The notes beneath the pieces were generated by a model. The model searched no databases and had not been told where the DNA came from. It saw only the letters and a list, made by a program, of their open reading frames with translations. From assembly GCA_963922455.1 (NCBI GenBank), contig CAWUIO010000083.1:1-30544 (forward strand): a stretch of DNA of 30,544 nucleotides. Reading direction: 5' to 3'. Position 1 is the stretch's first letter, and every line of letters begins with the position of its first letter. Shown one piece after another: positions 8,581-16,435 of the stretch. Position numbers and translations under genes: made by a program. This DNA comes from CAWUIO01 sp963922455. Lineage in GTDB: Bacteria > Bacteroidota > Bacteroidia > Cytophagales > Microscillaceae.

Positions 8581-9519
8581 TTATTCACCGGAAGGCTTCG
8601 CGACAAACTTAATATTGCGTTGCAAGCCTTCCCATTTTGTCCGCTTCACGGGCGATTTCTTAAATACTTCCCTAAACACCTCTGCCGTCATCTCCTCCCA
8701 ATCCCGTTTCTTAAAACTTCTTAATGTATCAGAGGCTTCAAAGTCGGGCTCTTGATGCGGAGTACTAAAACGGTTCCAAGGGCAAACATCCTGGCATATA
8801 TCGCAGCCAAAGATCCAATCTTTCATTTGTCCGGCAAACTCATCAGGTATCGCTTCTTTGAGCTCTATCGTAAGATAGGAAATACATTTTCGGGCATCGA
8901 TTTGGTAGGGGGCAATCAAGGCTTCGGTAGGACAAGCGTCCAGGCACCGGGTACAGGTACCACAATAATCGCCAATGGGCCCATCGGCCTCTAGGTCTAT
9001 ATCCAAAATCATCTCGGCAATAAAGAAAAAACTTCCTATTCGACGGTTAATCAAGTTCGTGTGTTTTCCCACCCAACCCAGTCCGGCCCGAGATGCCCAA
9101 ACTTTGTCCATCACGGGAGCCGAATCAACAAATACCCTTCCCGATACCTCACCGATCTCTTCCCGGATAAAAGCCAGCAAGCGGTGCAATTTCTTACGAA
9201 TTACCTCATGGTAGTCTTTGCCATAGGCATACTTAGAAATATGATAGGTATCAGCAGGGGAAATGGGCTGTTGTGGATAGTAATTATACAGAAGCGAAAT
9301 CACCGAGCGGGCCCCCTCCACCAGTTTACGGGGATCCAGGCGTTTATCAAAATGACGCGCCATGTACTCCATTTTGCCGTGATTTTGCGCTTTTAACCAC
9401 TGCTCGAGCAAAGGTGCCTGGTCTTCCAGAAAATCGGCTTGGGAAATTCCACAGAAGTCAAAACCCATCTTCTGGGCTTGGGCATTAATTAGCTGGGTAT
9501 TACGTGCCGGGAGATTCAT
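8581..9519 (-). CDS. queG: Epoxyqueuosine reductase
   Basis: QueG reduces epoxyqueuosine to queuosine in the wobble position of tRNAs with GUN anticodons, using cobalamin and two [4Fe-4S] clusters. The ferredoxin-like motifs are visible: CGTCTRCLDACP and CDICQDVCPWNRF. The N-terminal half carries family signatures such as YMARHFDKRLDP, VFVDSAPVMDK and the GWVGKHTNLI segment. I use ATG at 9519 (MNLPARNTQLINAQAQ), giving 312 residues; the upstream ATG at 9561 would add 14 residues overlapping nuoJ further. The start overlaps the end of nuoJ by 20 bp, so the two are probably translated from one mRNA. Confidence 0.93.
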   Translation of the reverse strand: MNLPARNTQLINAQAQKMGFDFCGISQADFLEDQAPLLEQWLKAQNHGKMEYMARHFDKRLDPRKLVEGARSVISLLYNYYPQQPISPADTYHISKYAYGKDYHEVIRKKLHRLLAFIREEIGEVSGRVFVDSAPVMDKVWASRAGLGWVGKHTNLINRRIGSFFFIAEMILDIDLEADGPIGDYCGTCTRCLDACPTEALIAPYQIDARKCISYLTIELKEAIPDEFAGQMKDWIFGCDICQDVCPWNRFSTPHQEPDFEASDTLRSFKKRDWEEMTAEVFREVFKKSPVKRTKWEGLQRNIKFVAKPSGE

Positions 9520-10054
9520 GGTCCGTATAATGGGTTTTGCCCGCAATACTGCTGGCTCCAATCAATGCAATCAATAAAACAAGCGCACTTAGCTCAAATG
9601 CAATGATATGGTAGGTTAGAAATTGCATGCCAATCACCGGGGCCGTTCCGGCTTCCAGGCCTACGGGGCTAGGGTTTTTGGAGATAGGAAGGGGCTTATA
9701 AAAAATCAGCCAACTCATCAAAGCCAAGAATAAAATGCCTACGGCATAACCGGTCCATTGCTTGAGTGATTGGGTTTGGGGGGCTAGGCTCACTTCTGAA
9801 AGGCCAGGTACCTTGGGGCGACTGGTAAACATGATCCCGAATAAAATAAGCACCAAAATCCCTCCAACATAAATCAAAATTTGACTCATTGCCAGAAAAT
9901 CGGCTCCGGCCAAGACATATATTGCGGCCACGGCCAATAGTGCAAACAAGAGGTAGAAGGCCGCATATAAAATATTACGAGACCATAACACTCCCAAAGT
10001 AGACCATACCAACAAAGTGGCAAAGGCCAGAAAAATGATTAAGATAAGACTCAT
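9500..10054 (-). CDS. nuoJ: NADH-quinone oxidoreductase subunit J
   Basis: A complex I membrane subunit of 184 residues with five hydrophobic helices. The order of helices, the LYAAFYLLFALLAVAAIYVL segment, the ADFLAMSQILIYVGGILVLILFGIMF segment (conserved in NuoJ/ND6, quoted here in parts), and a final helix with FELSALVLLIALIGA support the call. It takes part in quinone-linked proton translocation. It starts 5 bp after the nuoI stop and overlaps queG downstream. nuoK, which usually follows, is not present here. Confidence 0.92.
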   Translation of the reverse strand: MSLILIIFLAFATLLVWSTLGVLWSRNILYAAFYLLFALLAVAAIYVLAGADFLAMSQILIYVGGILVLILFGIMFTSRPKVPGLSEVSLAPQTQSLKQWTGYAVGILFLALMSWLIFYKPLPISKNPSPVGLEAGTAPVIGMQFLTYHIIAFELSALVLLIALIGASSIAGKTHYTDHESPGT

Positions 10055-10059
10055 ACAAA

Positions 10060-11157
10060 TTAATTTTCCTCAGATGAACCGGCATCTGGGCCCGGTTTGG
10101 GTTTACTATTTCCTTTTATTTTAGGCCGAAATTTGGGCCGTGGTTTTGCCCTAGGGACCTCCTCATTCGTATTAGCACTGGCATCATCCGCGCTAGGCTT
10201 ACCGGCAATTTTGGGTTTAAATGTAGGCCGGGGCTTAGGGGCAGGTTTTTTTTCTGGACTATCCTGGGCAGGGCTTTCGGTGCTAGGCTTGCCAGCGATT
10301 TTCGGTTTGAATTTAGGCCGGGGCTTAGCCGAAGGGTTTGTGGTAGCAGATTCTTCCTGGGGGCTTTCAAAACCATCGGAGGGACTTTGATCTGCGGGTT
10401 TGGGTGTATTTGGTTTAAATGAAGGACGTGGCGTGGCCTTATCCTTTGGGTTTTCGGCCTCCTCCGAAGTAGGTTGACTGGGTTTGGGCGCTTGCTTGGG
10501 CTTAAACTTGGGTTTAAACCCGCCTGATGGCTTGCTTGCCGCCGGTTTTGTGGGAGTTTCCAGGGCTTTTTGCGCTTTGAGTGCTTCTTTCTCTGCCTGA
10601 TATTGGTTCCATAAAGCTAGCTTATCTTCTGCTTCCTCGGGAGTCAAATTGGCAAAATGATAAATCATGTCCCGCACATTTTCCTCACTGTAATCATAGG
10701 CTTTTGTCATGGTAAGGCACTCCGTGGGGCATACCGTCGTACAAAGCCCACAGTAGCAGCATTTAGCCATATCAATATCAAATTTGGCGGCATACAGTCG
10801 TATAGGAGAGCCATCCGAAGCCGAGCCTACTTGTTCGCTGGCGCGTATGGGCTCAATATCGATACAGTCTACCGGACAGATTTTCGCACATTTATCGCAA
10901 ACGATACAGTCATCCATCTCATTGTAGAGGCGGTATCGGGCGTGGTCAGGTACAGGCAAGGATTCCAAGGGGTACTGCAGGGTAACAATTCCGTCTTTTT
11001 GGCTAAAATACTGACTGTCTTGCACATACATGGGTTTCCGACGATGTCGGGCTTGCCAAGCATGCTTGATGGAAAGGCGCAATCCGGAAATCGAGGTTTT
11101 AATCCCTTCCCATAAATTACCAAAATAATGATTATTGGCCCCTTGGCGATGTTTCAT
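10060..11157 (-). CDS. nuoI: NADH-quinone oxidoreductase subunit I with long tail
   Basis: The peripheral-arm subunit carrying clusters N6a and N6b. Both 4Fe-4S motifs are intact: CIVCDKCAKICP and CCYCGLCTTVCP. The first 170 residues are the normal NuoI. The remaining 190 or so form an unusual low-complexity tail rich in Lys, Pro, Ser and Glu, with repeats of the FKPK type (KPRPKFKPKIAGKPS, KPRPTFKPKIAGKPS, KPRPKFRPKIKG). Usual length is roughly 150-200 residues, against 365 here. ATG at 11157 is the start; the TTG two codons upstream is less likely. nuoJ follows by 5 bp. Upstream is a hairpin repeat and a glycosyltransferase, not nuoH. Confidence 0.93.
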   Translation of the reverse strand: MKHRQGANNHYFGNLWEGIKTSISGLRLSIKHAWQARHRRKPMYVQDSQYFSQKDGIVTLQYPLESLPVPDHARYRLYNEMDDCIVCDKCAKICPVDCIDIEPIRASEQVGSASDGSPIRLYAAKFDIDMAKCCYCGLCTTVCPTECLTMTKAYDYSEENVRDMIYHFANLTPEEAEDKLALWNQYQAEKEALKAQKALETPTKPAASKPSGGFKPKFKPKQAPKPSQPTSEEAENPKDKATPRPSFKPNTPKPADQSPSDGFESPQEESATTNPSAKPRPKFKPKIAGKPSTESPAQDSPEKKPAPKPRPTFKPKIAGKPSADDASANTNEEVPRAKPRPKFRPKIKGNSKPKPGPDAGSSEEN

Positions 11158-11193
11158 GAACAATAGAGTAAAGAATCAAGCGTATATATCTTC

Positions 11194-11376
11194 TAAATTT
11201 AAACAGTTTCTTAGAGACTGTTTATGTTTGGTTTTTGTCGGCGAAAAGGGCCAGTTTGAGGTTCTGACGAAATCAACAAAGAGCGCATAGCAGCGCTACG
11301 GGCGATGAATTTGATGAAGTCAGGTTCTAAAAATGGCTCTTTGCAGCCCAAAGGATTAAATTTAAACAGTTTCTTA
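11194..11376. mobile_element. MITE-like hairpin element with flanking direct repeats
   Basis: Two identical 20-bp direct repeats (11194-11213 and 11357-11376, core TTTAAACAGTTTCTTA) flank about 143 bp. The inside folds as one long imperfect hairpin: 11245-11276 against 11311-11342 (23 of 32 positions match), topped by AGCGC/GCGCT (11282-11286, 11293-11297). The left direct repeat extends into a near-palindrome (11201-11223). There is no ORF. It lies between the glycosyltransferase and nuoI and may carry nuoI promoter or attenuator signals. Confidence 0.6.
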
Positions 11377-11403
11377 AAAGAAAAAAAAGAAAAGAGGCCA
11401 TCA

Positions 11404-12339
11404 TTACAAAGGACGCTCAGGATAATAAGTGCTTAATCCTGTAATAATTACATCGTATATCCGAAAGCGAATAGATTGAGGAAATACCCTGAACAGGTTC
11501 CAGCCGTCAATCATATTCACCCAAAGACGGTGCGCCATAATATTATACAGTATTTTCTTTACCAGGCTAGGCTGGGGAGCACTTCGTACCAGAAAAGCCT
11601 CCATCTGTTCCGGTTTTAAGGTTTTTAAAGTCTGGTGAGATTGGGCATACTGTCGCCAACGTTTTACCATATAGGCCGCACTTACAAGTTCGTCGTGCCA
11701 AGCCTGAGCCTGAGGGTCAAAATAGATGGGTACCGATTGGGCGGTTGCCCGAATAGCCAGGTCAAAATCTTCGGCATCCTTTAAGCGCTCATCAAATTGC
11801 CCTAATTGCTTAAACAAGGTTTTGGAAAGCGAGAAGTTGGCCGCTGTAATGTAGGGCTTTTGCTCCGGGATTCTCACTTTTTCCTGGCTAGGAGAGATCT
11901 CCTGTGTCCATTTATTACTCAAATACGCTCGGAAGTGATGTATATCTTGGCTAATTCTTTGGGGGTCTTCCAATTGAGAACCCACTAAAATACTGCCAGG
12001 GTTTTTTTGGTGGTGCTCCATGTGCACCTGTGTACACTCGGGTAGGGGGCGCATGTCATCGTCAAAAAAAATCAATAATTCACCTTGGGCAGCATTTGCC
12101 CCGCGGTTTCGAGTCGCGGCCCTTCCTTGATTTTCTTGCTCAATAACCTGCAAATGGGGTATTCGAGGATAGCTAGACCCGGCAAGCCATTCCTGGCTAC
12201 CATCTGTTGATCCATCCAGTACAATGACTACTTCCCAAGCATCCTGGGAGCAGGAGATCACCTGTTGGGCAATGGCTTCCAAAATGCGGGGCAACTTCGG
12301 GCGTCCCTGATAGCTGGGTACAATAAAACTTATTTCCAT
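11404..12339 (-). CDS. Family 2 glycosyltransferase
   Basis: A protein of 311 residues with a GT-A fold. It starts MEISFIVPSYQGRPKLPRIL, has a VIVLDGSTDGSQ motif, a metal-binding FFDDDMRP (DXD-like) motif and an acceptor-side segment with RLKDAEDFDLAIRA. There is no membrane helix of note, although the C-terminal region is hydrophobic. It probably adds a sugar to a cell-surface polysaccharide, lipid or glycoprotein. The open frame runs upstream to 12546, but those codons are translated from structured repeat copy 3, so ATG at 12339 is the real start. A weak AGGAAA lies upstream. Whether it is co-transcribed with nuoI is unclear, because the hairpin element lies between. Confidence 0.9.
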   Translation of the reverse strand: MEISFIVPSYQGRPKLPRILEAIAQQVISCSQDAWEVVIVLDGSTDGSQEWLAGSSYPRIPHLQVIEQENQGRAATRNRGANAAQGELLIFFDDDMRPLPECTQVHMEHHQKNPGSILVGSQLEDPQRISQDIHHFRAYLSNKWTQEISPSQEKVRIPEQKPYITAANFSLSKTLFKQLGQFDERLKDAEDFDLAIRATAQSVPIYFDPQAQAWHDELVSAAYMVKRWRQYAQSHQTLKTLKPEQMEAFLVRSAPQPSLVKKILYNIMAHRLWVNMIDGWNLFRVFPQSIRFRIYDVIITGLSTYYPERPL

Positions 12340-12382
12340 AGGAATTTCCTGTATTGATTGTAAAAGCCCGAGGGAAGTAAGG

Positions 12383-12518
12383 GGGGCTGCCCCCTCTCTG
12401 TAAAACATGAAGTACCCAAATGCTCCAACTCTCAGGCAGAGAGGGGTCGGGCTTTCGCTACTCGCTGGCCCCCGCTCAACCAGCGGCGAGCTCAAACAGG
12501 CCGCTCTATCCCTCAGCC
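12383..12518 (-). repeat. Structured dispersed repeat, copy 3
   Basis: A minus-strand copy. GGCTG (12518-12514) pairs with CAGCC (12389-12385). The second helix has a new sequence, CCCCTCTCTG (12446-12437) with CAGAGAGGGG (12400-12391), ten perfect pairs. The central part (GAGCGGCCTGTTTGAGCTCG, then CCAGCGAGTAGCGAAAGCCC) is as in copy 1. It lies between the divergent glycosyltransferase and S8 protease genes. Confidence 0.85.
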
Positions 12519-12601
12519 AAAACAAAAAACCGGACTTCTTGTACAAATGTAAAGGGATTTGCTTGAATATTAAATTTAAGTTATGTCTTCAGTCTAAGGC
12601 A

Positions 12602-12630
12602 GTTTATGAAATGAGGATTTTTTAAATTTG
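12602..12630 (+). promoter_or_regulatory. Candidate promoter of the S8 protease gene
   Basis: TAAATTTG (12623-12630) matches the TAnnTTTG -7 element. TTTA about 17 bp upstream (near 12603) is a weak -33. The implied start site gives a leader of about 20 nt. Confidence 0.5.
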
Positions 12631-12655
12631 TACTTAAAATGAACAATAGCAAATA

Positions 12656-15586
12656 ATGACCTCATCCCAAAAAATCCAGGCAATACTCCTCTATTTGGTT
12701 TTCTTGCCTTCCCTACTTTGCGCTCAAAAGGCCGAACCTATTGGTTCCGATTCCATCCGTATATTCCAAAACGGCCAATGGCTCAACTTGAAAAGGACTG
12801 CCTTGGTATTCCAGCATCAAAATCGCTACTTAAATTTCAACGAGTACGCAAAGGTCCGTACCCAATCACGCCAAAATGATAAGCATCTAGCCTTATTACC
12901 CGTTTACTCCCACCACGGACAAGCGTTTATTTTACGGACTAAACTACTAATTGCCACAAAACCTTCCCAGGCAAAAGAAATTCTGAGTAGCGTGAAAGAA
13001 GTGCTCAAAGGCCGCTCTTTTGAGTGGGTGCCTGAGCCGATGGGCTTGGCAGATCATGCCCTCATTGAGGTACAGAACACGCAGGACGTGATGCTTCTTT
13101 TACGTACTTTTCAGGAAATGCCCGACCTTACCTACGCCCAACCCTTGTTTGCCCGTCAATTGAACGACCGGGCCTTGCCCAATGACCCATTGCTCCCACA
13201 ACAGTGGCACTTAACGAATAACTTCCCCATATTTTTTCCTTTTACCCAAGCCGATATTAATGTCCTTCCCGTTTGGGGAGAAAACTATGGCGACGGGTTT
13301 TTAGGGCGGGGCATTCGTATAGGCTGTGTAGATTCGGGGCTGGATACGCAACATCCCGATTTGATCAATCAAGTAGATAGCTTAAACGATATAGACTTTA
13401 ATGAAGGGGATGATGATCCCCGGCCCTTATTTTCCGATGAAAGAAACTCCCATGGTACTTCGGTAGGCGGACTGATCGCGGCCGAAGGGAATAATGTCCT
13501 GGGTACCATCGGAGCTTCTCCCGAAGCGGAGTTACTAGGGATTCGTTTAACGTTTAGTCCGGTAGACGATCAAACCGAAGCCCTGGCGCTCAACCATATG
13601 CTTTTGGGAGACAATGCACTAGACATTTATAATAACAGTTGGGGGCCAAGCGATGATGGACAGACTAAAACCGGCCCGGGAGTACTTACCAAAGCGGCTT
13701 TATCCAATGCGTCCCAACATGGTAGAGACGGAAAAGGGGCTATTTTTACTTGGGCGGCCGGTAATGGCCGGTCTAGTGGGGATAATGCCAATTATGATGG
13801 CTACGCAAATTCAAGGTATACGATTGCGGTGGGAGCGATCACGTTTACGGGACAAGCCACGAGTTATAGTGAGCCCGGAGCCAATGTATTACTCGTAGCT
13901 CCCTCGGGTGGCGAACTCCTGTTTAATGAACCACAAATTACCACAACCGTTCATGCGGGCTTTCCGAATCCCTATACCTCAGGCTTTAACGGAACTTCGG
14001 CGAGTACTCCCCTTGTAAGCGGCGTGATTGCCCTTATGCTGGAGGCTAATCCAAATTTGGGTTGGCGGGACGTACAAGAAATCTTGATCCGCTCGGCCCT
14101 ACAAAATGACCCCACCAACCCGGATTGGTTTTTTAATGGAGGGGGCTTTCACTTTCATCCCCTGTATGGGGCAGGATTGGTGGATGCCGAAGAGGCAGTC
14201 CATATCTCTCACCATTGGAGCAATTTGCCCCCTGCCCAAAGCATAAGCCAAGAAGAGCCAAACCTGGCCCGAAGCATCCCAGATGGATCAGAAGAAGGCA
14301 CTACGTTTGACTTTGAGTTTGGGGAAGACTTGCGGGTAGAGCATGTAGAACTGGATGCCGAGATCAGTCATAGTGCACGAGGACAATTAAAAATTGTGTT
14401 GATTTCTCCAGACGGTACAGAAAGTATCCTGGCAGATACACACGGAGACCAGCAAGCCAACTATGTTTGGACATTTATGAGTGTGAGGCACTGGGGCGAG
14501 CAAGCTCAAGGAACCTGGCAAGTAAAAGTGATGGATCGGGTAGCCGGCCAAAGCGGTCAAGTGGAGTCACTCACCCTACGTTTGTACGGTACCGGCAATC
14601 TCAGCAGCCCGGACCTAGCCATCGAATCCTTCCGTTTGATCCATGCGGAGACCGATACGCTTATAAAAGTCTTAGAAGAAGGGGATACCCTATACCAAGA
14701 TGATTTGGGAGATGTGCCCTTGAGTATTGAGGTCGTTTCCTCCACCGAAGGAAGTGTTCGGCTAGGTATATGGGGCCTGGATACCCAGACAGGATCCTCT
14801 CGAACGGAAAATCAAGCTCCTTTTGCTTTATTTGCCAATGCGGGGAGTGATTATTACGGCAGGAAGTTGGCCCCTCAAGGCTATGAAGTTTTTGCTCAAG
14901 CCTTTGATTTGGATAATTTACTGGGAGAAGTGGGTGATACCAGCCGCCTTCGATTTTGGATATTACCCACCTCGGCACCCAATTTGAGCCTAAGCCGTTT
15001 GGCCCTGGTAGATGCGGGCCTGGATGAGGCTATCCTAGATAGTTTAGTAGACGGGGGGACATATCTGCTTGAAGATTTACGTAATCGGGAGCTGAGTTTT
15101 GAGGCATTTACCGAGCCTGCAACTGTGGGGAGTGTACGCTTTGAAATTATGGGGCCCGTTTCATACAGTCGTACCGAAAATGTATCCCCTTACATAGCCG
15201 ATGGCAATGCAGGAAGCAATTACTTTGGGCAAGTGCTCGACACCGGTTTGTATGTCCTGCGGGTTACTCCATTTAGCGAAGTGAGGGGGCAAGGGGTGAG
15301 GGGGAGCACTCGAGAATGGCAAATTCAGCTAAGCGAGCCCAGTCAAGAATTAGATTTATGGGTATATCCTAATGAGTCAGATGGTAGGATACAAGTAGAA
15401 GCCAAGGCCGGGCAAAGGGCCAATCTGTGGGTATATGATGTCCAGAATGGGCAAGTGGTATATAAGAAAGAGGGCCTGCGCGGCGATGTCTTCGAACCCA
15501 TAGAAATCCAAAAAGAAGGCTTGTACATTATTCAATTGCAAGCGGGAGGAGAGCAAGTGCAGAAGACGGTCTTAATCAGAAAATAA
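12656..15586 (+). CDS. Secreted S8 (subtilisin/kexin-like) protease with P-domain and T9SS-like tail
   Basis: A protein of 976 residues. Signal peptide 1-23 (ends SLLCAQ). Residues 24-170 resemble a propeptide. The catalytic domain (about 180-515) has the full triad: Asp in CVDSGLDTQHPD (about 226), His in RNSHGTSVGG (about 266) and Ser in GFNGTSASTPLVSG (about 448). Residues about 550-650 are a proprotein-convertase P-domain (GQLKIVLISPDGTE, then GTWQVKVMD). Two related beta domains follow (about 655-770 and 780-895), both with SRTEN and a GSxYxG motif. The last 80 residues (WVYPNESDGRIQVEA to KTVLIRK) look like a type A T9SS sorting domain. It is probably exported, cleaved and attached to the cell surface. 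Start is ATG at 12656. It is monocistronic, divergent from the glycosyltransferase. Confidence 0.93.
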   Translation: MTSSQKIQAILLYLVFLPSLLCAQKAEPIGSDSIRIFQNGQWLNLKRTALVFQHQNRYLNFNEYAKVRTQSRQNDKHLALLPVYSHHGQAFILRTKLLIATKPSQAKEILSSVKEVLKGRSFEWVPEPMGLADHALIEVQNTQDVMLLLRTFQEMPDLTYAQPLFARQLNDRALPNDPLLPQQWHLTNNFPIFFPFTQADINVLPVWGENYGDGFLGRGIRIGCVDSGLDTQHPDLINQVDSLNDIDFNEGDDDPRPLFSDERNSHGTSVGGLIAAEGNNVLGTIGASPEAELLGIRLTFSPVDDQTEALALNHMLLGDNALDIYNNSWGPSDDGQTKTGPGVLTKAALSNASQHGRDGKGAIFTWAAGNGRSSGDNANYDGYANSRYTIAVGAITFTGQATSYSEPGANVLLVAPSGGELLFNEPQITTTVHAGFPNPYTSGFNGTSASTPLVSGVIALMLEANPNLGWRDVQEILIRSALQNDPTNPDWFFNGGGFHFHPLYGAGLVDAEEAVHISHHWSNLPPAQSISQEEPNLARSIPDGSEEGTTFDFEFGEDLRVEHVELDAEISHSARGQLKIVLISPDGTESILADTHGDQQANYVWTFMSVRHWGEQAQGTWQVKVMDRVAGQSGQVESLTLRLYGTGNLSSPDLAIESFRLIHAETDTLIKVLEEGDTLYQDDLGDVPLSIEVVSSTEGSVRLGIWGLDTQTGSSRTENQAPFALFANAGSDYYGRKLAPQGYEVFAQAFDLDNLLGEVGDTSRLRFWILPTSAPNLSLSRLALVDAGLDEAILDSLVDGGTYLLEDLRNRELSFEAFTEPATVGSVRFEIMGPVSYSRTENVSPYIADGNAGSNYFGQVLDTGLYVLRVTPFSEVRGQGVRGSTREWQIQLSEPSQELDLWVYPNESDGRIQVEAKAGQRANLWVYDVQNGQVVYKKEGLRGDVFEPIEIQKEGLYIIQLQAGGEQVQKTVLIRK

Positions 15587-15847
15587 ACCCAGAGATTTTA
15601 CGTTTACCCCCCCAGGCTATACTTGTTTATTGGCTAGCCAGGATATCCCTTATACATATTGTAAAATCATAGCCCGCTCATTTGAGCGTGTATCCGCCTG
15701 GAAACAGAGGGATCTTAAAGCTAGATAGATAAGGCACCCGAATCAAAACGGACTCCTCATCCCCCATGGAATACGATTCTTCCCGGTGCTCGGGATGACC
15801 AGCGTGGTATGTAGGGCATGTATATGACTTATGCCTGCGCTCATATT

Positions 15848-15978
15848 GGCTTAGGGATGGAGCGGCCTGTTTGAGCCCGCCGCTGGAATGCGGGTGGGCC
15901 GGCGAGTAGCGAGAGCCCGACCCGCGCAGGTACAGTAGGAACTTTTTAATGCCTCATGGGCTAGCGCGGGGAAGCTCC
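15848..15978 (+). repeat. Structured dispersed repeat, copy 4
   Basis: The most diverged copy. The outer pair changes from GGCTG/CAGCC to GGCTT (15848-15852) with AAGC (15972-15975), and the second helix is CCCGCGC (15921-15927) with GCGCGGG (15964-15970). The inner helix CGCTGG/CCGGCG keeps pairing through one G-T (G-U) pair. It lies 260 bp after the S8 protease gene. The stretch 15587-15847 holds nothing else I can assign. Confidence 0.8.
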
Positions 15979-16435
15979 ACAGTTTTTCATGACTATACAA
16001 TTGAAAATACGGGGCTTAATGGGCTATGTATAGCGTATAGGCAAGCTGGGTTTTTGAAAAAATCTAAAAATACCCAAGAGTTTATTTACAATATGTATTT
16101 TATTTTTAATTCAAAGTAGCTACATAGTTAAAGTCTTATAAACTTAGCATAAGTTACGCTAAATTTTATCAATTCCTACTAGCTAGTTTGATACTGCCTA
16201 TTTCCATAAAGCAAGGCCATATTCTGCAAATACCTCCTTTTATGTGAGTTACTGAGCCTAAATTAGGGTTTTAGCTCTAATTCCAACCCTTCTGAAAGCT
16301 TTTTTTATATAAATTAAGGCATTCTGTCGTGGTAAGTTATCGGTTTTATATTTTACTGTATAATTATTTTTGAACGGCCTTAAAAAAGTAGATTTTTTAT
16401 TATGTTTGATTTTTATTATAATTATTAAATTTTTT
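15979..16435. other. AT-rich upstream region of lipoprotein A
   Basis: No gene is supported. The region becomes strongly AT-rich toward 16435. TATTTTTG (16365-16372) matches the TAnnTTTG -7 element, 64 bp before the lipoprotein A start, but no good -33 partner is seen. An open frame through 16258-16491 on the minus strand reads as low-complexity Asn/Lys/Ile and is rejected. Confidence 0.35.

Noticed and set aside
10097..11123. ORFs on both strands overlapping nuoI
   Set aside because: They are frame shadows of nuoI; the ferredoxin motifs and the KPKFKPK repeats are in the nuoI frame.
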